This document shows, piece after piece, positions 45,597 to 54,806 of a stretch of DNA of 64,000 nucleotides. Position 1 is the stretch's first letter. Each line of letters opens with the position of its first letter. The notes beneath the pieces were generated by a model. That model made no database searches and had not been told where the DNA came from. It saw only the letters and a list, made by a program, of their open reading frames with translations. Source of the stretch: Nitratireductor aquimarinus (lineage in GTDB: Bacteria > Pseudomonadota > Alphaproteobacteria > Rhizobiales > Rhizobiaceae). The stretch lies in the NCBI RefSeq assembly GCF_017255295.1, contig NZ_JAFKDE010000006.1:248001-312000 (forward strand). The letters run 5' to 3'. Both the position numbers and the translations under genes were made by a program.

Positions 45597-46234
45597 CAAG
45601 CATAAAGTCTTTCGTAAAGGGTGCGGATAATGCCGGCGGTCACGCCCCAGATGAAGCGCTCGCCGAATGGCATGGTGTAATAGAACCGTTCCTTCTCCTG
45701 CCACAAACGGCTTTCGCGCCGATGGTTGGCGGGATCCATGAGAAAGGCAAGCGGCACCTCAAAGGCGGCATCCACTTCGTCGGGATTGAGGTGCAACCGG
45801 AAGCCCGGACGGACGATACCAAGCACCGGCGCGATGCGATAACCGCTGCCGGTCGAGTAATCGGGCATGCGTCCGACCACATCCACGATGCGGGGCCGAA
45901 GGCCGATTTCCTCATCCGCCTCGCGGAGCGCCGCCGCCTCGGGCGACACGTCCTCCGGGTCGATGCGGCCGCCGGGAAAGGCAATCTGGCCGGAATGGTT
46001 GCGCAGTGCCAGCGTGCGCTGGGTCAGGATGACCGACGCGCCATCGGCATGATCGACAACCGGAATGAGCACCGCCGCATCGCGCAGGCCGGGCCGGACG
46101 ATCATTTCGCGCAGGTCCGGGTTCAGGCTGTGATCGCCATAGTCTTCCGCCCCTGCCGGCCCCTGTTGTCTTGCAGCGCGGCGGCGAAACTCCTCTGCCG
46201 AGAACAGGCTTTTGGGCGCGGTCGTCATGGTCAT
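45596..46234 (-). CDS. nudix CoA pyrophosphatase-like protein
   Basis: A 212-residue nudix hydrolase. The motif LTQRTLALRNHSGQIAFPGG followed by the nudix box with EAAALREADEEIGL is the NudL/UPF0035 CoA pyrophosphatase signature, which cleaves CoA or short acyl-CoAs to 4'-phosphopantetheine. Middle gene of DUF1285-nudix-cca; both ends overlap its neighbours, so translation is coupled. Start at 46234 or 46228. Confidence 0.9.
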   Translation of the reverse strand: MTMTTAPKSLFSAEEFRRRAARQQGPAGAEDYGDHSLNPDLREMIVRPGLRDAAVLIPVVDHADGASVILTQRTLALRNHSGQIAFPGGRIDPEDVSPEAAALREADEEIGLRPRIVDVVGRMPDYSTGSGYRIAPVLGIVRPGFRLHLNPDEVDAAFEVPLAFLMDPANHRRESRLWQEKERFYYTMPFGERFIWGVTAGIIRTLYERLYA

Positions 46235-46866
46235 TCCGAAAGTCTATGCAGTTCGGCGACGGGCATCACGGGAAAAATCGATCCGCACGAGCGGATGGCA
46301 AACATGAGCTGCCCGTCGATCTCGATCTCCTCGCCCGCCTCCACCAGATCATACATGACAGAACGGGCCACCAGCGCCTCGAGACGCCCGCGCACATGGA
46401 GATAGGGTTTTAGCCCGCCGGTCTCCGGCTGGTCCACGAAGCGCAGTTCATGCTCTGGCCCGGCCTCGACCACATCGCCGACATTGGTGCGGAAAGTGAG
46501 CGCCTGGTCTTCGCCCGCGCCTGTCACGACCATCTCCACGGCGAGGAAAGGCGCATCCTCGACGCGGATGCCGACTTTTTCCACCGGAGTTACGAGATAG
46601 GTTTTGCCGTCCTCATCCTTGCGCAGAACGGAGGAGAAAAGCTGTACCAGCGCCGGGCGGCCAATCGGCGTTCCCATGTAGAACCAGGTGCCATCGGCTT
46701 TGATCTCCATGTCGAGATCGCCACAAAAGGCGGGGTTCCAGCGTTCGACGGGCGGCGCGCCTTTTCCGGAGCGGGCCGCGCGCGCTATCATTGCCTCAAG
46801 ACTGACGGCGTCGCCAGCTTCAGCGAGACTTGATGTGCTCTTAGTCGTTTCATCGTCCATGGTCAC
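46231..46866 (-). CDS. DUF1285 protein
   Basis: A 211-residue cytoplasmic protein of family DUF1285. The core TWFYMGTPIGRPALVQLFSSVLRKDEDGKTYLVTPVEKVGI and the C-terminal IFPVMPVAEL are conserved. The family fold is a beta-barrel dimer of unknown role. First gene of the operon with the nudix and cca genes. Confidence 0.87.
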   Translation of the reverse strand: MTMDDETTKSTSSLAEAGDAVSLEAMIARAARSGKGAPPVERWNPAFCGDLDMEIKADGTWFYMGTPIGRPALVQLFSSVLRKDEDGKTYLVTPVEKVGIRVEDAPFLAVEMVVTGAGEDQALTFRTNVGDVVEAGPEHELRFVDQPETGGLKPYLHVRGRLEALVARSVMYDLVEAGEEIEIDGQLMFAIRSCGSIFPVMPVAELHRLSE

Positions 46867-47021
46867 GAAATAGTCACTGTTGTTTCGCTTGTCAGCCTTG
46901 TTCAGTGTTTTAAATTTCCCAAAGGGACGTGACGGTACGAATCGCTTCAGACACGTGCCGGCCTGGTCCGTTCCTCCCGCCCCGCACTGTACCCGCGGGC
47001 CTCAACAAGGATCGAGACGGC

Positions 47022-48044
47022 ATGAGCATTGTTTCCAAGAACGAAGTCCCCGGCGAAAAGCCCATGAGCGACAAGGAGATGATCGCCGAGGCCGAAGGTG
47101 CGCTCGCGGACATCGCCCGGGTGCGCGATGGCGTCGGACAGGTGATCTTCGGCCAGGAAGCGGTGGTGGAGCGCACGCTGGTGGCGCTGCTGGCCGGCGG
47201 CCATGCGCTTCTCGTCGGCGTTCCGGGGCTGGCCAAGACCAAGCTGGTGGAAACGCTGGGCGTCGTGCTCGGCCTCGATGCGCGACGCATCCAGTTCACG
47301 CCGGACCTCATGCCCTCCGACATTCTGGGCTCGGAAGTGATGGAACAGGATGAGAAGGGCAAGCGCTCCTTCCGTTTTCTACCCGGTCCGATCTTCTCGC
47401 AGCTTCTGATGGCCGACGAGATCAACCGCGCCAGCCCGCGCACCCAGTCGGCCCTTCTCCAGTCGATGCAGGAATATCACGTCACCGTTGCCGGCCACCG
47501 GCACGACCTGCCCGCGCCCTTCCATGTGCTCGCGACGCAGAACCCGCTGGAGCAGGAAGGCACCTATCCGCTGCCGGAAGCGCAGCTCGACCGCTTTCTG
47601 ATGCAGGTGGACATTCTCTATCCCGAACTCGAAGCCGAGCGGCGCATCCTTCTGGAAACCACCGGTGTGGGCGAAGCGGAAGCCGCCAATGTGCTCACCG
47701 CCGAGCGGCTCAAGGAGATCCAGATGCTGATCCGCCGCATGCCGGTGCCCGAAAGCGTGGTCGACGCCATTCTGCAGCTCGTGCGCACGGCAAGGCCGGG
47801 CGTTGGCAATCCCGACACCGACCGCCATGTGGCGTGGGGCCCCGGCCCGCGCGCCAGCCAGGCGCTGACCCTGTGCGCCCGCGCCCGCGCGCTTTATGAC
47901 GGACGGCTCGCGCCCTCGGTGGACGATGTGCGCGCACTCGCCGAACCCGTTCTCCAGCACCGCATGGCGCTAACTTTCGCGGCCCGTGCAGAAGGCATGA
48001 CCGTGCGCGACGTGATCCGGCGTCTCGTGAAAACGCTCGACTAA
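47022..48044 (+). CDS. MoxR-family AAA+ ATPase
   Basis: A 340-residue AAA+ chaperone of the MoxR family. Walker A GVPGLAKTK (residues 66-74), Walker B LLMADEINRA, arginine finger region and C-terminal lid. MoxR proteins act with VWA/DUF58 proteins to mature enzyme complexes or envelope stress factors. ATG 47022 is chosen with AAGGA 10 bases upstream; GTG 46929 would add 31 residues. First gene of a four-gene run, divergent from DUF1285. Confidence 0.93.
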   Translation: MSIVSKNEVPGEKPMSDKEMIAEAEGALADIARVRDGVGQVIFGQEAVVERTLVALLAGGHALLVGVPGLAKTKLVETLGVVLGLDARRIQFTPDLMPSDILGSEVMEQDEKGKRSFRFLPGPIFSQLLMADEINRASPRTQSALLQSMQEYHVTVAGHRHDLPAPFHVLATQNPLEQEGTYPLPEAQLDRFLMQVDILYPELEAERRILLETTGVGEAEAANVLTAERLKEIQMLIRRMPVPESVVDAILQLVRTARPGVGNPDTDRHVAWGPGPRASQALTLCARARALYDGRLAPSVDDVRALAEPVLQHRMALTFAARAEGMTVRDVIRRLVKTLD

Positions 48045-48072
48045 TGGGCGGCCTGCCCCAGATAGGATCTTG

Positions 48073-48990
48073 ATGGCAAAGATCGGCGAAGTTTCCACAC
48101 CGGTTGCATCGAACGATGCGCTGGTTCGCGCTCGCGCGCGGGCCGCGCTGATGCCTGACCTGCTGGTGGACGCCCGGCGCGTGGCCAACAATGTGATCGC
48201 CGGCTGGCATGGCCGCCGCAAGCGCGGCATCGGCGAGAATTTCTGGCAGTTCCGGCCCTATGTGGATGGCGAGGCCATCTCGCGCATCGACTGGCGGCGT
48301 TCGGCGCGCGACGATCATCTTTATGTCCGCGACCGCGAGTGGGAGGCTGCCCACACGGTGTGGCTCTGGGCCGACCCGTCGCCGTCCATGCTCTTCAAAT
48401 CCTCGCTTGCGCCAACCGCCAAGGAATCGCGCGCGCTGGTCCTCACCCTTGCGCTGGCCGAGCTCCTGTCACGCAGTGGCGAACGCATTGCCTGGCCGGG
48501 TGTCACCGACCCGTTTTCCGCCCGCAACGGCGCGGAGCGGCTGGCGACGCAGCTCATGCATGCCCCGAGCCTTCCCGCGCGACCAGACCTCCTGCAGGTG
48601 CGCCGCTTCTCAGATGTGGTGCTGGCGAGTGATTTCCTCGATCCGGTGGAAGAAACCATCGCCTGGCTCGACCAGCTGGCGGGCCGTGGCGCACGCGCCC
48701 ATCTGATCGAGATTGCCGACCCGGCGGAGGAAAGCTTCCCCTATTCCGGCCGCACCGAGTTTGCCGACCCGGAAACAGGCGACAAGCTGACGGCAGGCCG
48801 CGCCGAAACGCTGGCCGACGATTATCGCCGGCTTTATCTCGCGCGGCGCGAAGAACTTGCCGGCTGGTGCAAGCGGCTTGGCTGGAGCTACACCGTGCAC
48901 CACACAGACCGGCCAGCCGCACAGGCGCTCGTTACCGTCCACAACGCCATGAGCGTTGAGGCAGGCTTCGGCATGGAGGGCGGGCTTTGA
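48073..48990 (+). CDS. DUF58 protein
   Basis: A 305-residue protein with a VWA-like domain of the DUF58 family. The diagnostic segment is RKRGIGENFWQFRPYVDGEAISRIDWRRSAR (read in parts), followed by a MIDAS-like domain. Expected to dock on MoxR. It overlaps the next gene by 4 bases (TTGA). Start at ATG 48073. Confidence 0.93.
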   Translation: MAKIGEVSTPVASNDALVRARARAALMPDLLVDARRVANNVIAGWHGRRKRGIGENFWQFRPYVDGEAISRIDWRRSARDDHLYVRDREWEAAHTVWLWADPSPSMLFKSSLAPTAKESRALVLTLALAELLSRSGERIAWPGVTDPFSARNGAERLATQLMHAPSLPARPDLLQVRRFSDVVLASDFLDPVEETIAWLDQLAGRGARAHLIEIADPAEESFPYSGRTEFADPETGDKLTAGRAETLADDYRRLYLARREELAGWCKRLGWSYTVHHTDRPAAQALVTVHNAMSVEAGFGMEGGL

Positions 48991-51797
48991 ACTGGCTTTC
49001 CCTCTCTTTCGCACAACCGTTTCTGCTCTGGGGTCTGATCGCCCTGCCGGTGATCTGGTGGCTCTTACGTCTCACCCCGCCACGCCCGCAGACCGAAACA
49101 TTTCCGCCCCTGAGAATTCTGGCCCGCGTGGCAAAGCGGGAGGAGACGCCCCACAAAAGTCCGTGGTGGCTGACGCTGCTCAGGCTGCTGCTTGCCGCGC
49201 TGGTGATCCTGGCGCTTGCCGATCCCGTGCTGAACCCGCGCGAGAAGGCGGCCGGCGACGGCGCTGCGCTCGCCATCGTGCTCGACAATGGCTGGGCTTC
49301 CGCGCCCGACTGGGATGAACGCGTGGCCACCGCCGCACGCCTGATCGAAGATGCCCGCGCCAATGAACAGCCGGTCGTTCTGGCGCTCACGGCTGAAGAA
49401 CAGAACCAGGAGATCGGCCCCTTCGACGCCGACACCGCGCTTGAACGGCTGAACGCCGCGCAGCCCCGCCCCGTGCCGGGCAACCGGCCTGCAATCTATG
49501 GCCGGGTGGCAGGCGCGCTGGAAGACTTTCCGGGTGCGGCCATTGCCGTGCTCTCCGACGGGCTCGCGGCAACGGGCGATGAGGCGGCGTTCGGCGAACT
49601 GTTCGCCAGCGCACCGGGCGAAGTTCTCTGGGCATCGCCCGAGCGGCTCGGCCTTCTCGCAGCAACGGATGCGCAGAACACGGCGGAAGCCTTCGAAGTG
49701 ACGGCGACACGCGCTGCAGGCGACACCGGGCCACGTCAGGCGGTCGCCTTTGCGAGCGACGACAGGGGCCGGCGCATCGCCGAAACCACGATCACGTTCG
49801 GCGTCGGCGAAACCCGCGCCGTGGGCGCGATGCGCCTGCCGTTTGAGCTGCGCAACGATTTCGTTTCCGTGGGGCTTGAGGGCGAAAACCAGGCCGCCGC
49901 CCTTCGGGTTCTCGACGAAAACAGCAAGCGCCGGCGGATCGGCCTGATCTCCCAGAGTGAGGCGGATCAGGCGCAGCCGCTCCTTTCGCCGCTCTACTAT
50001 ATCGAGCGCGCGCTCTCGCCCTTTGCCGACCTGTTGCAACCCTCAAGCGCGGAACTGACGGAAGCGCTGCCGGAGCTTCTGGAGCAAAACCCCGCCGTGA
50101 TCGTCATGGCCGATGTGGGCACGCTTCCCGCATCACCCCGTCAGGCGCTGATCGACTGGGTCAACGCCGGCGGCACGCTGGTGCGCTTTGCCGGCCCAAG
50201 GCTCGCCGCAGCCGAGAATGACGAAGACCTGCTGCCGGTGCGGCTGAGGCTGGGGGAACGCTCACTGGGTGGCGCGCTCTCCTGGACCGAGCCGCAGCCC
50301 GTGGCGGAGTTCCCGCCCAATGGCCCCTTCTCCGATCTCGCCCCGCCCCGCGACGTGACGGTGAACCGGCAGGTTCTCGCCGAACCTTCGCCCGACATCG
50401 TGGAACGCAGCTGGGCCAATCTGGCCGACGGCACACCGCTGGTAACCGGCATTGCGCGCGGCGAAGGGCAGATCGTGCTCTTTCACGTCACGCCGGAGGC
50501 CACATGGTCGAACCTGCCGATTTCCGGCAGCTTCGTTGAAATGCTGCGCCGGATCGTCCAGCTCTCGCGCAATCAGGGCGCCCTCAATGAGCCGGGCGCC
50601 GAAGGCGGTCGGGCGCTTGCCCCCTACCGCATGATTTCCGCCGACGGACGCCTCGTCCCGCCATCGGGCGATGCCGAACCGCTTGCCGCAGGCGCAACCG
50701 CCGTCACGCTCAAGAACCCGCCCGGTCTCTATGGCAGCGAAGAAGGCGTCGTGGCGCACAATCTGCTCGCACCCGATGCGGAACTCACACCGATCACCCG
50801 CCCGGAGGCCCCTGCCCCGATGACCGCGATCAGCTATGGCTTCGATGAGCAGCAGCCGCTGAAGGGGCCGCTCTTTGCCGCCGCCCTCGCACTGCTTGCG
50901 CTCGATACGCTGGCCGTTCTGTGGCTTGGCGGACGACTGCGCCGCAAACCGCAACTGGCCAGGGGCGCGGCCGCCATGCTCGCCATGGGACTGGCGCTTG
51001 CAATCATGTCGCCGGATACAGCCCGCGCGCAGGACGAGCGCACCGGCGAGGCCGACGCCATCGCCGCCATCTCGCAGACACGCATTGCCTATGTGCTGAC
51101 CGGGCTTTCCTCGCTCGACGCCACGAGCCGCGCAGGCCTTCAGGGGCTTTCCACCTTCCTCGCCGCCAAGACCGCGCTCGAACCCGGGGAGCCGGCAGGC
51201 GTCGACATCGCAACCGACGAGCTCTCCTTCTACCCGCTCATCTACTGGCCCATCGATCCCGACGCGCCGATGCCCGGCGAAGAAGCGATCGCCCGCATCG
51301 ACGCCTACATGCAGTCGGGCGGCACGGTGCTGTTCGACACGCGCGACCAGTATTCCACCGGCTTTGGCTCGGATGCGGTGACGCCAGCAACGCAGCGCCT
51401 GCGCGACATCCTTTCCGGCCTCAACGTTCCGCCGCTGGAACCGGTGCCGGAAGATCACGTATTGACCAAGGCCTTCTTCATCCTGCCGGAGTTTCCCGGC
51501 CGCTATCGCGGAAGCCCGCTCTGGGTGGAAGCCTCGTTCAACGCCCCCTCACGCACCGACCGCCCGGTGCGGGTGGGCGACGGGGTGACGCCGATCATGA
51601 TCACCGGCAACGATCTGGCCGGAGCCTGGGCGCTCGACGCCAATGGCGAGCCGCTTCTGCCGACCGTGCCCAACGATCCGCTGCAGCGCCTTTATGCCTA
51701 CCGCGCGGGCGTGAACATCATGATGTACATGCTCACCGGCAACTACAAATCGGACCAGGTGCATGTGCCGGTCCTGCTTGAACGACTGGGGCAGTAG
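48987..51797 (+). CDS. BatA/DUF4159 membrane protein
   Basis: A 936-residue protein. N-terminal BatA-type domain (1-85, two membrane helices, LLRLLLAALVILALADPVLNP), a periplasmic or cytoplasmic VWA-like and Rossmann-like middle part, a membrane helix near 640-665, and the C-terminal DUF4159 domain (about 700-936, with AIAAISQTRIAYVLTGLSSLD and ADELSFYPLIYWPID). TTG start with GGAGGG upstream. Third gene of the MoxR operon. Confidence 0.9.
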   Translation: MNWLSLSFAQPFLLWGLIALPVIWWLLRLTPPRPQTETFPPLRILARVAKREETPHKSPWWLTLLRLLLAALVILALADPVLNPREKAAGDGAALAIVLDNGWASAPDWDERVATAARLIEDARANEQPVVLALTAEEQNQEIGPFDADTALERLNAAQPRPVPGNRPAIYGRVAGALEDFPGAAIAVLSDGLAATGDEAAFGELFASAPGEVLWASPERLGLLAATDAQNTAEAFEVTATRAAGDTGPRQAVAFASDDRGRRIAETTITFGVGETRAVGAMRLPFELRNDFVSVGLEGENQAAALRVLDENSKRRRIGLISQSEADQAQPLLSPLYYIERALSPFADLLQPSSAELTEALPELLEQNPAVIVMADVGTLPASPRQALIDWVNAGGTLVRFAGPRLAAAENDEDLLPVRLRLGERSLGGALSWTEPQPVAEFPPNGPFSDLAPPRDVTVNRQVLAEPSPDIVERSWANLADGTPLVTGIARGEGQIVLFHVTPEATWSNLPISGSFVEMLRRIVQLSRNQGALNEPGAEGGRALAPYRMISADGRLVPPSGDAEPLAAGATAVTLKNPPGLYGSEEGVVAHNLLAPDAELTPITRPEAPAPMTAISYGFDEQQPLKGPLFAAALALLALDTLAVLWLGGRLRRKPQLARGAAAMLAMGLALAIMSPDTARAQDERTGEADAIAAISQTRIAYVLTGLSSLDATSRAGLQGLSTFLAAKTALEPGEPAGVDIATDELSFYPLIYWPIDPDAPMPGEEAIARIDAYMQSGGTVLFDTRDQYSTGFGSDAVTPATQRLRDILSGLNVPPLEPVPEDHVLTKAFFILPEFPGRYRGSPLWVEASFNAPSRTDRPVRVGDGVTPIMITGNDLAGAWALDANGEPLLPTVPNDPLQRLYAYRAGVNIMMYMLTGNYKSDQVHVPVLLERLGQ

Positions 51798-51798
51798 C

Positions 51799-53859
51799 AT
51801 GAACTGGTCGCTCAGTTTCGAACCCTTCTTCTCCTGGCCTGTGCTGGCCGCCCTTCTCGCGCCCGTCGCGCTTCTGGCGCTTGCCGGTCTGTGGACCCGG
51901 CAGCGCGGGGCGTGGCTGCGGCTTGCAGCCCTTGCCGCACTGGGTGCAGCACTTGCAAATCCCGTCCTGCTCGATGAGGAACGCGAACCGCTCAAGAGCA
52001 TCGTGGCCGTGGTGGTGGACGAAAGCCAGAGCCAGACCACCATCGACGGTCGTAGCGAGATGACCGACCAGGCCGCTGCCGAACTGGAAGCGCGGCTGGC
52101 GCGTTTCAAGGAATTCGAAACCCGCGTGGTGCGCACGGGCCGCGCGTCTTCGGCAACGGAAAACGCACAGACACATCTCTTCGAGGCGCTGGACGGCGCG
52201 CTGCGCGACGTGCCGCCCTCCCGCGTCGGCGGGGCGGTGCTGATCACCGACGGGCAGGTGCATGACATTCCTGAAAATGCGGCAGCCCTTGGCGCGCCGG
52301 TTCATGGGCTGATCACCGGCGAGGCAGACGAGATGGACCGCCGCATCCGTTTCGAACGCGCGCCGCGCTTCGGCATTGTCGGCAAACCGCTGGAGATGAC
52401 CTACCGGGTGATCACCACGGACGAGCAGCGCGGACCGGTGGAAGTGCGCGTCATCATCAATGGCGAGGAACTGTTCATCGAAGACGCCCTGATCGGCCGC
52501 GAAACACGGCTCGAGATCGACGTGCCGAGCGCCGGGCGCAACATCATCGAACTGGCCATCGACCCCGTTGAGGGCGAGCTGACCGATGTGAACAACCGTG
52601 CGGTCGCGCTGGTCGATGGCATTCGCGAGAACCTGCGGGTTCTGCTGGTTTCGGGAGAGCCGCATTCGGGCGAACGCACCTGGCGCAACCTTCTGAAATC
52701 CGACGCTTCCGTGGATCTGGTTCACTTCACCATTCTGCGTCCGCCGGAAAAGCAGGACGGGACGCCCATCAACGAATTGTCGCTGATCGCCTTTCCCACC
52801 CGCGAGCTCTTCGTGGAGAAGATCGACGATTTCGATCTCATCATCTTCGATCGCTACCAGCACCGCGACGTGCTGCCGATCCTCTATTACGACTACATCG
52901 CCGAATATGTGGAGAATGGCGGCGCGCTTCTGATTGCAGCCGGACCGGAATTCGCCGGCAACCAGTCCATCGCGCGCACCCCGCTCATCTCCGCTCTGCC
53001 GGGTCTGCCAACCGGCGACGTGCTCGAACAGGGGTTTTACCCGCGCCTGACCGAAACCGGCGAACGCCATCCGGTCACGCGCGGCCTTGAGGGCTCGGCA
53101 TCCGAACCGCCGGAATGGAGCCGCTGGTTCCGTCTGATCGGCATCGACCGGCCTGACGGTCAGGTGGTGATGCAGGGCGCGAACGACCAGCCGCTTCTCA
53201 TCCTCAACCGCAAGGGCGAAGGCCGCGTCGGCATGTTTCTGTCCGATCAGGGCTGGCTGTGGGCACGCGGGTTCGAAGGCGGCGGCCCGCATGTGGCGCT
53301 TTATCGGCGCATCGCCCATTGGCTGATGAAGGAACCGGAGCTGGAAGAGGAGCGCCTTTCAGCGGCAGGTCGCGGCATGCGGCTCGAAATCACCCGCCAG
53401 ACGATGGAGGAAGGCGCACCGCCCGCCGAAATCACCACGCCGTCCGGCAATCTGCTTTCCGCAGAGCTTGGCCCGGCTGGCCCCGGCCGCTTCTCCACCA
53501 GTCTGGAAACCAACGAGATCGGCATCTACAGCATCGCCAATGGCGAACTGACGACGCTCGCCCATGTCGGCCCGGTTAACGCGCCGGAATTCGGCGACAT
53601 GGTTTCGACGCTGGAGAGGCTCACCCCGGCAGCGGATGCAACGGGTGGCTCGGTGCGCCGCATTGCCGATGGCAATCTGCCCAACATCGTTCCCGTCCGC
53701 CGCACCGGCACCGCTTCGGGCAATGACTGGATCGGGTTCAGAACAACGGATGACAGCGTGCTGAAGGCCGTGCGCCGGGTGCCCGTCTTCACCGGTCTTC
53801 TGGCGCTCGCTCTCCTGCTCTTTGCCTTCGGGGCGATGTGGTATCGCGAGGGACGCTGA
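51799..53859 (+). CDS. membrane protein with glutamine amidotransferase-like domain
   Basis: A 686-residue protein, two N-terminal helices, a VWA-like segment (VVVDESQSQTTIDGRSEMT), a class I glutamine amidotransferase-like fold in the middle (about 280-520; family PF07090-like), and a C-terminal helix. Amidotransferase activity is unlikely because no clear Cys-His-Glu triad is seen. Start ATG 51799 after GGGGCAG, 2 bases after the previous stop. Last gene of the MoxR operon; a large palindrome follows. Confidence 0.87.
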   Translation: MNWSLSFEPFFSWPVLAALLAPVALLALAGLWTRQRGAWLRLAALAALGAALANPVLLDEEREPLKSIVAVVVDESQSQTTIDGRSEMTDQAAAELEARLARFKEFETRVVRTGRASSATENAQTHLFEALDGALRDVPPSRVGGAVLITDGQVHDIPENAAALGAPVHGLITGEADEMDRRIRFERAPRFGIVGKPLEMTYRVITTDEQRGPVEVRVIINGEELFIEDALIGRETRLEIDVPSAGRNIIELAIDPVEGELTDVNNRAVALVDGIRENLRVLLVSGEPHSGERTWRNLLKSDASVDLVHFTILRPPEKQDGTPINELSLIAFPTRELFVEKIDDFDLIIFDRYQHRDVLPILYYDYIAEYVENGGALLIAAGPEFAGNQSIARTPLISALPGLPTGDVLEQGFYPRLTETGERHPVTRGLEGSASEPPEWSRWFRLIGIDRPDGQVVMQGANDQPLLILNRKGEGRVGMFLSDQGWLWARGFEGGGPHVALYRRIAHWLMKEPELEEERLSAAGRGMRLEITRQTMEEGAPPAEITTPSGNLLSAELGPAGPGRFSTSLETNEIGIYSIANGELTTLAHVGPVNAPEFGDMVSTLERLTPAADATGGSVRRIADGNLPNIVPVRRTGTASGNDWIGFRTTDDSVLKAVRRVPVFTGLLALALLLFAFGAMWYREGR

Positions 53860-53879
53860 GGGAAGCGGCTTCCCGCCCT

Positions 53880-53983
53880 CGTGGTTCGACAGGCTCACCA
53901 TGAGGGCTGTGGTTGTGCAGCGGGGGCATCAGCCTGGAACACAGGCGCCACCCGAGCCCTCATGGTGAGCCTGTCGAACCACG
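53880..53983. repeat. 29-base perfect inverted repeat (dispersed palindrome type)
   Basis: Arms 53880-53908 and 53955-53983, 46-base loop. The arm contains TTCGACAGGCTCACCATGAG, a sequence known from intergenic palindromes of many alphaproteobacteria. Between convergent genes, so it can end both transcripts. Confidence 0.85.
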
Positions 53984-54020
53984 GGGGCGGAGCGATTTTC
54001 CGCAGTTTTTCTGGACTGCG

Positions 54021-54530
54021 CTATCGCGCCAGCGCCGCGTGGGTGACATCACCCTGAAGGCAGGCGACCGCGCCTTCCTGCAGTTCCACTGCCAGAAGCC
54101 GGTTTGGATCAACCGGGCGCGGCATCTCGATCTGGCCATAGGGGATTTTCTCAAACCCCAGCGGCCCGTAGTAAGGCGCATCTCCCACGAGCACGACAGC
54201 GCCCGCTCCGGCCTCACGCGCGGCCTCAATGGCGATGTGCACCAGCTTGCGGCCGATGCCGATGCTCTTGAAGGCAGGCCGCACCGCCAGCGGCCCGAGC
54301 AGAAGCGCCCTGCCCTCGCCGGCGGCGATCCACGTCATCCGCACCGAGGCGATCACCACATCCTGATGAATGGCGACAAAAGAGAGCGCACGATCATGCA
54401 GGCCGCCTTCGCGGATCTTGTAGGCCGCGCGGGTGAAGCGGCCGGGGCCGAAGGCTTCTTCGTTGATGAGTTCGATTTCAGCGTCGTGGGCCGGCTGTTC
54501 CGGCAGGTAATGAATTTCGGCAGAAGCCAT
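54021..54530 (-). CDS. GNAT-family acetyltransferase
   Basis: A 169-residue N-acetyltransferase (YhbS-like). Acetyl-CoA loop FKSIGIGRKLVHIAIEAAR, then DAPYYGPLGFEK, the family's motif B. Substrate unknown, protein or small molecule. Convergent with the MoxR operon and separated by the palindrome. ATG 54530. Confidence 0.88.
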   Translation of the reverse strand: MASAEIHYLPEQPAHDAEIELINEEAFGPGRFTRAAYKIREGGLHDRALSFVAIHQDVVIASVRMTWIAAGEGRALLLGPLAVRPAFKSIGIGRKLVHIAIEAAREAGAGAVVLVGDAPYYGPLGFEKIPYGQIEMPRPVDPNRLLAVELQEGAVACLQGDVTHAALAR

Positions 54531-54806
54531 GATCGTCTAGTCCGGTGGTCTCGAAAGGTGGAAGCGGCCATAGGCCCGCCCGCCCCATGCCAGGGGCCTT
54601 TAGTCCTTTCGTCGTCGCTCCACCAGAAACAGGATCATGTCGTGCGTTTTCCTCGCTGAATGGTTTTCCCGCTACCAGCAATTCCCTGCCTCGTCCACTG
54701 GAACTTTACCGCGGAACCAAAATTGTTGACGCAGTGTTTACAACCAGAACGGTTGGGTTCACCCCGGCAATAACCTACATGCGGCTGGAACAAAGGAGTT
54801 TCGAGA

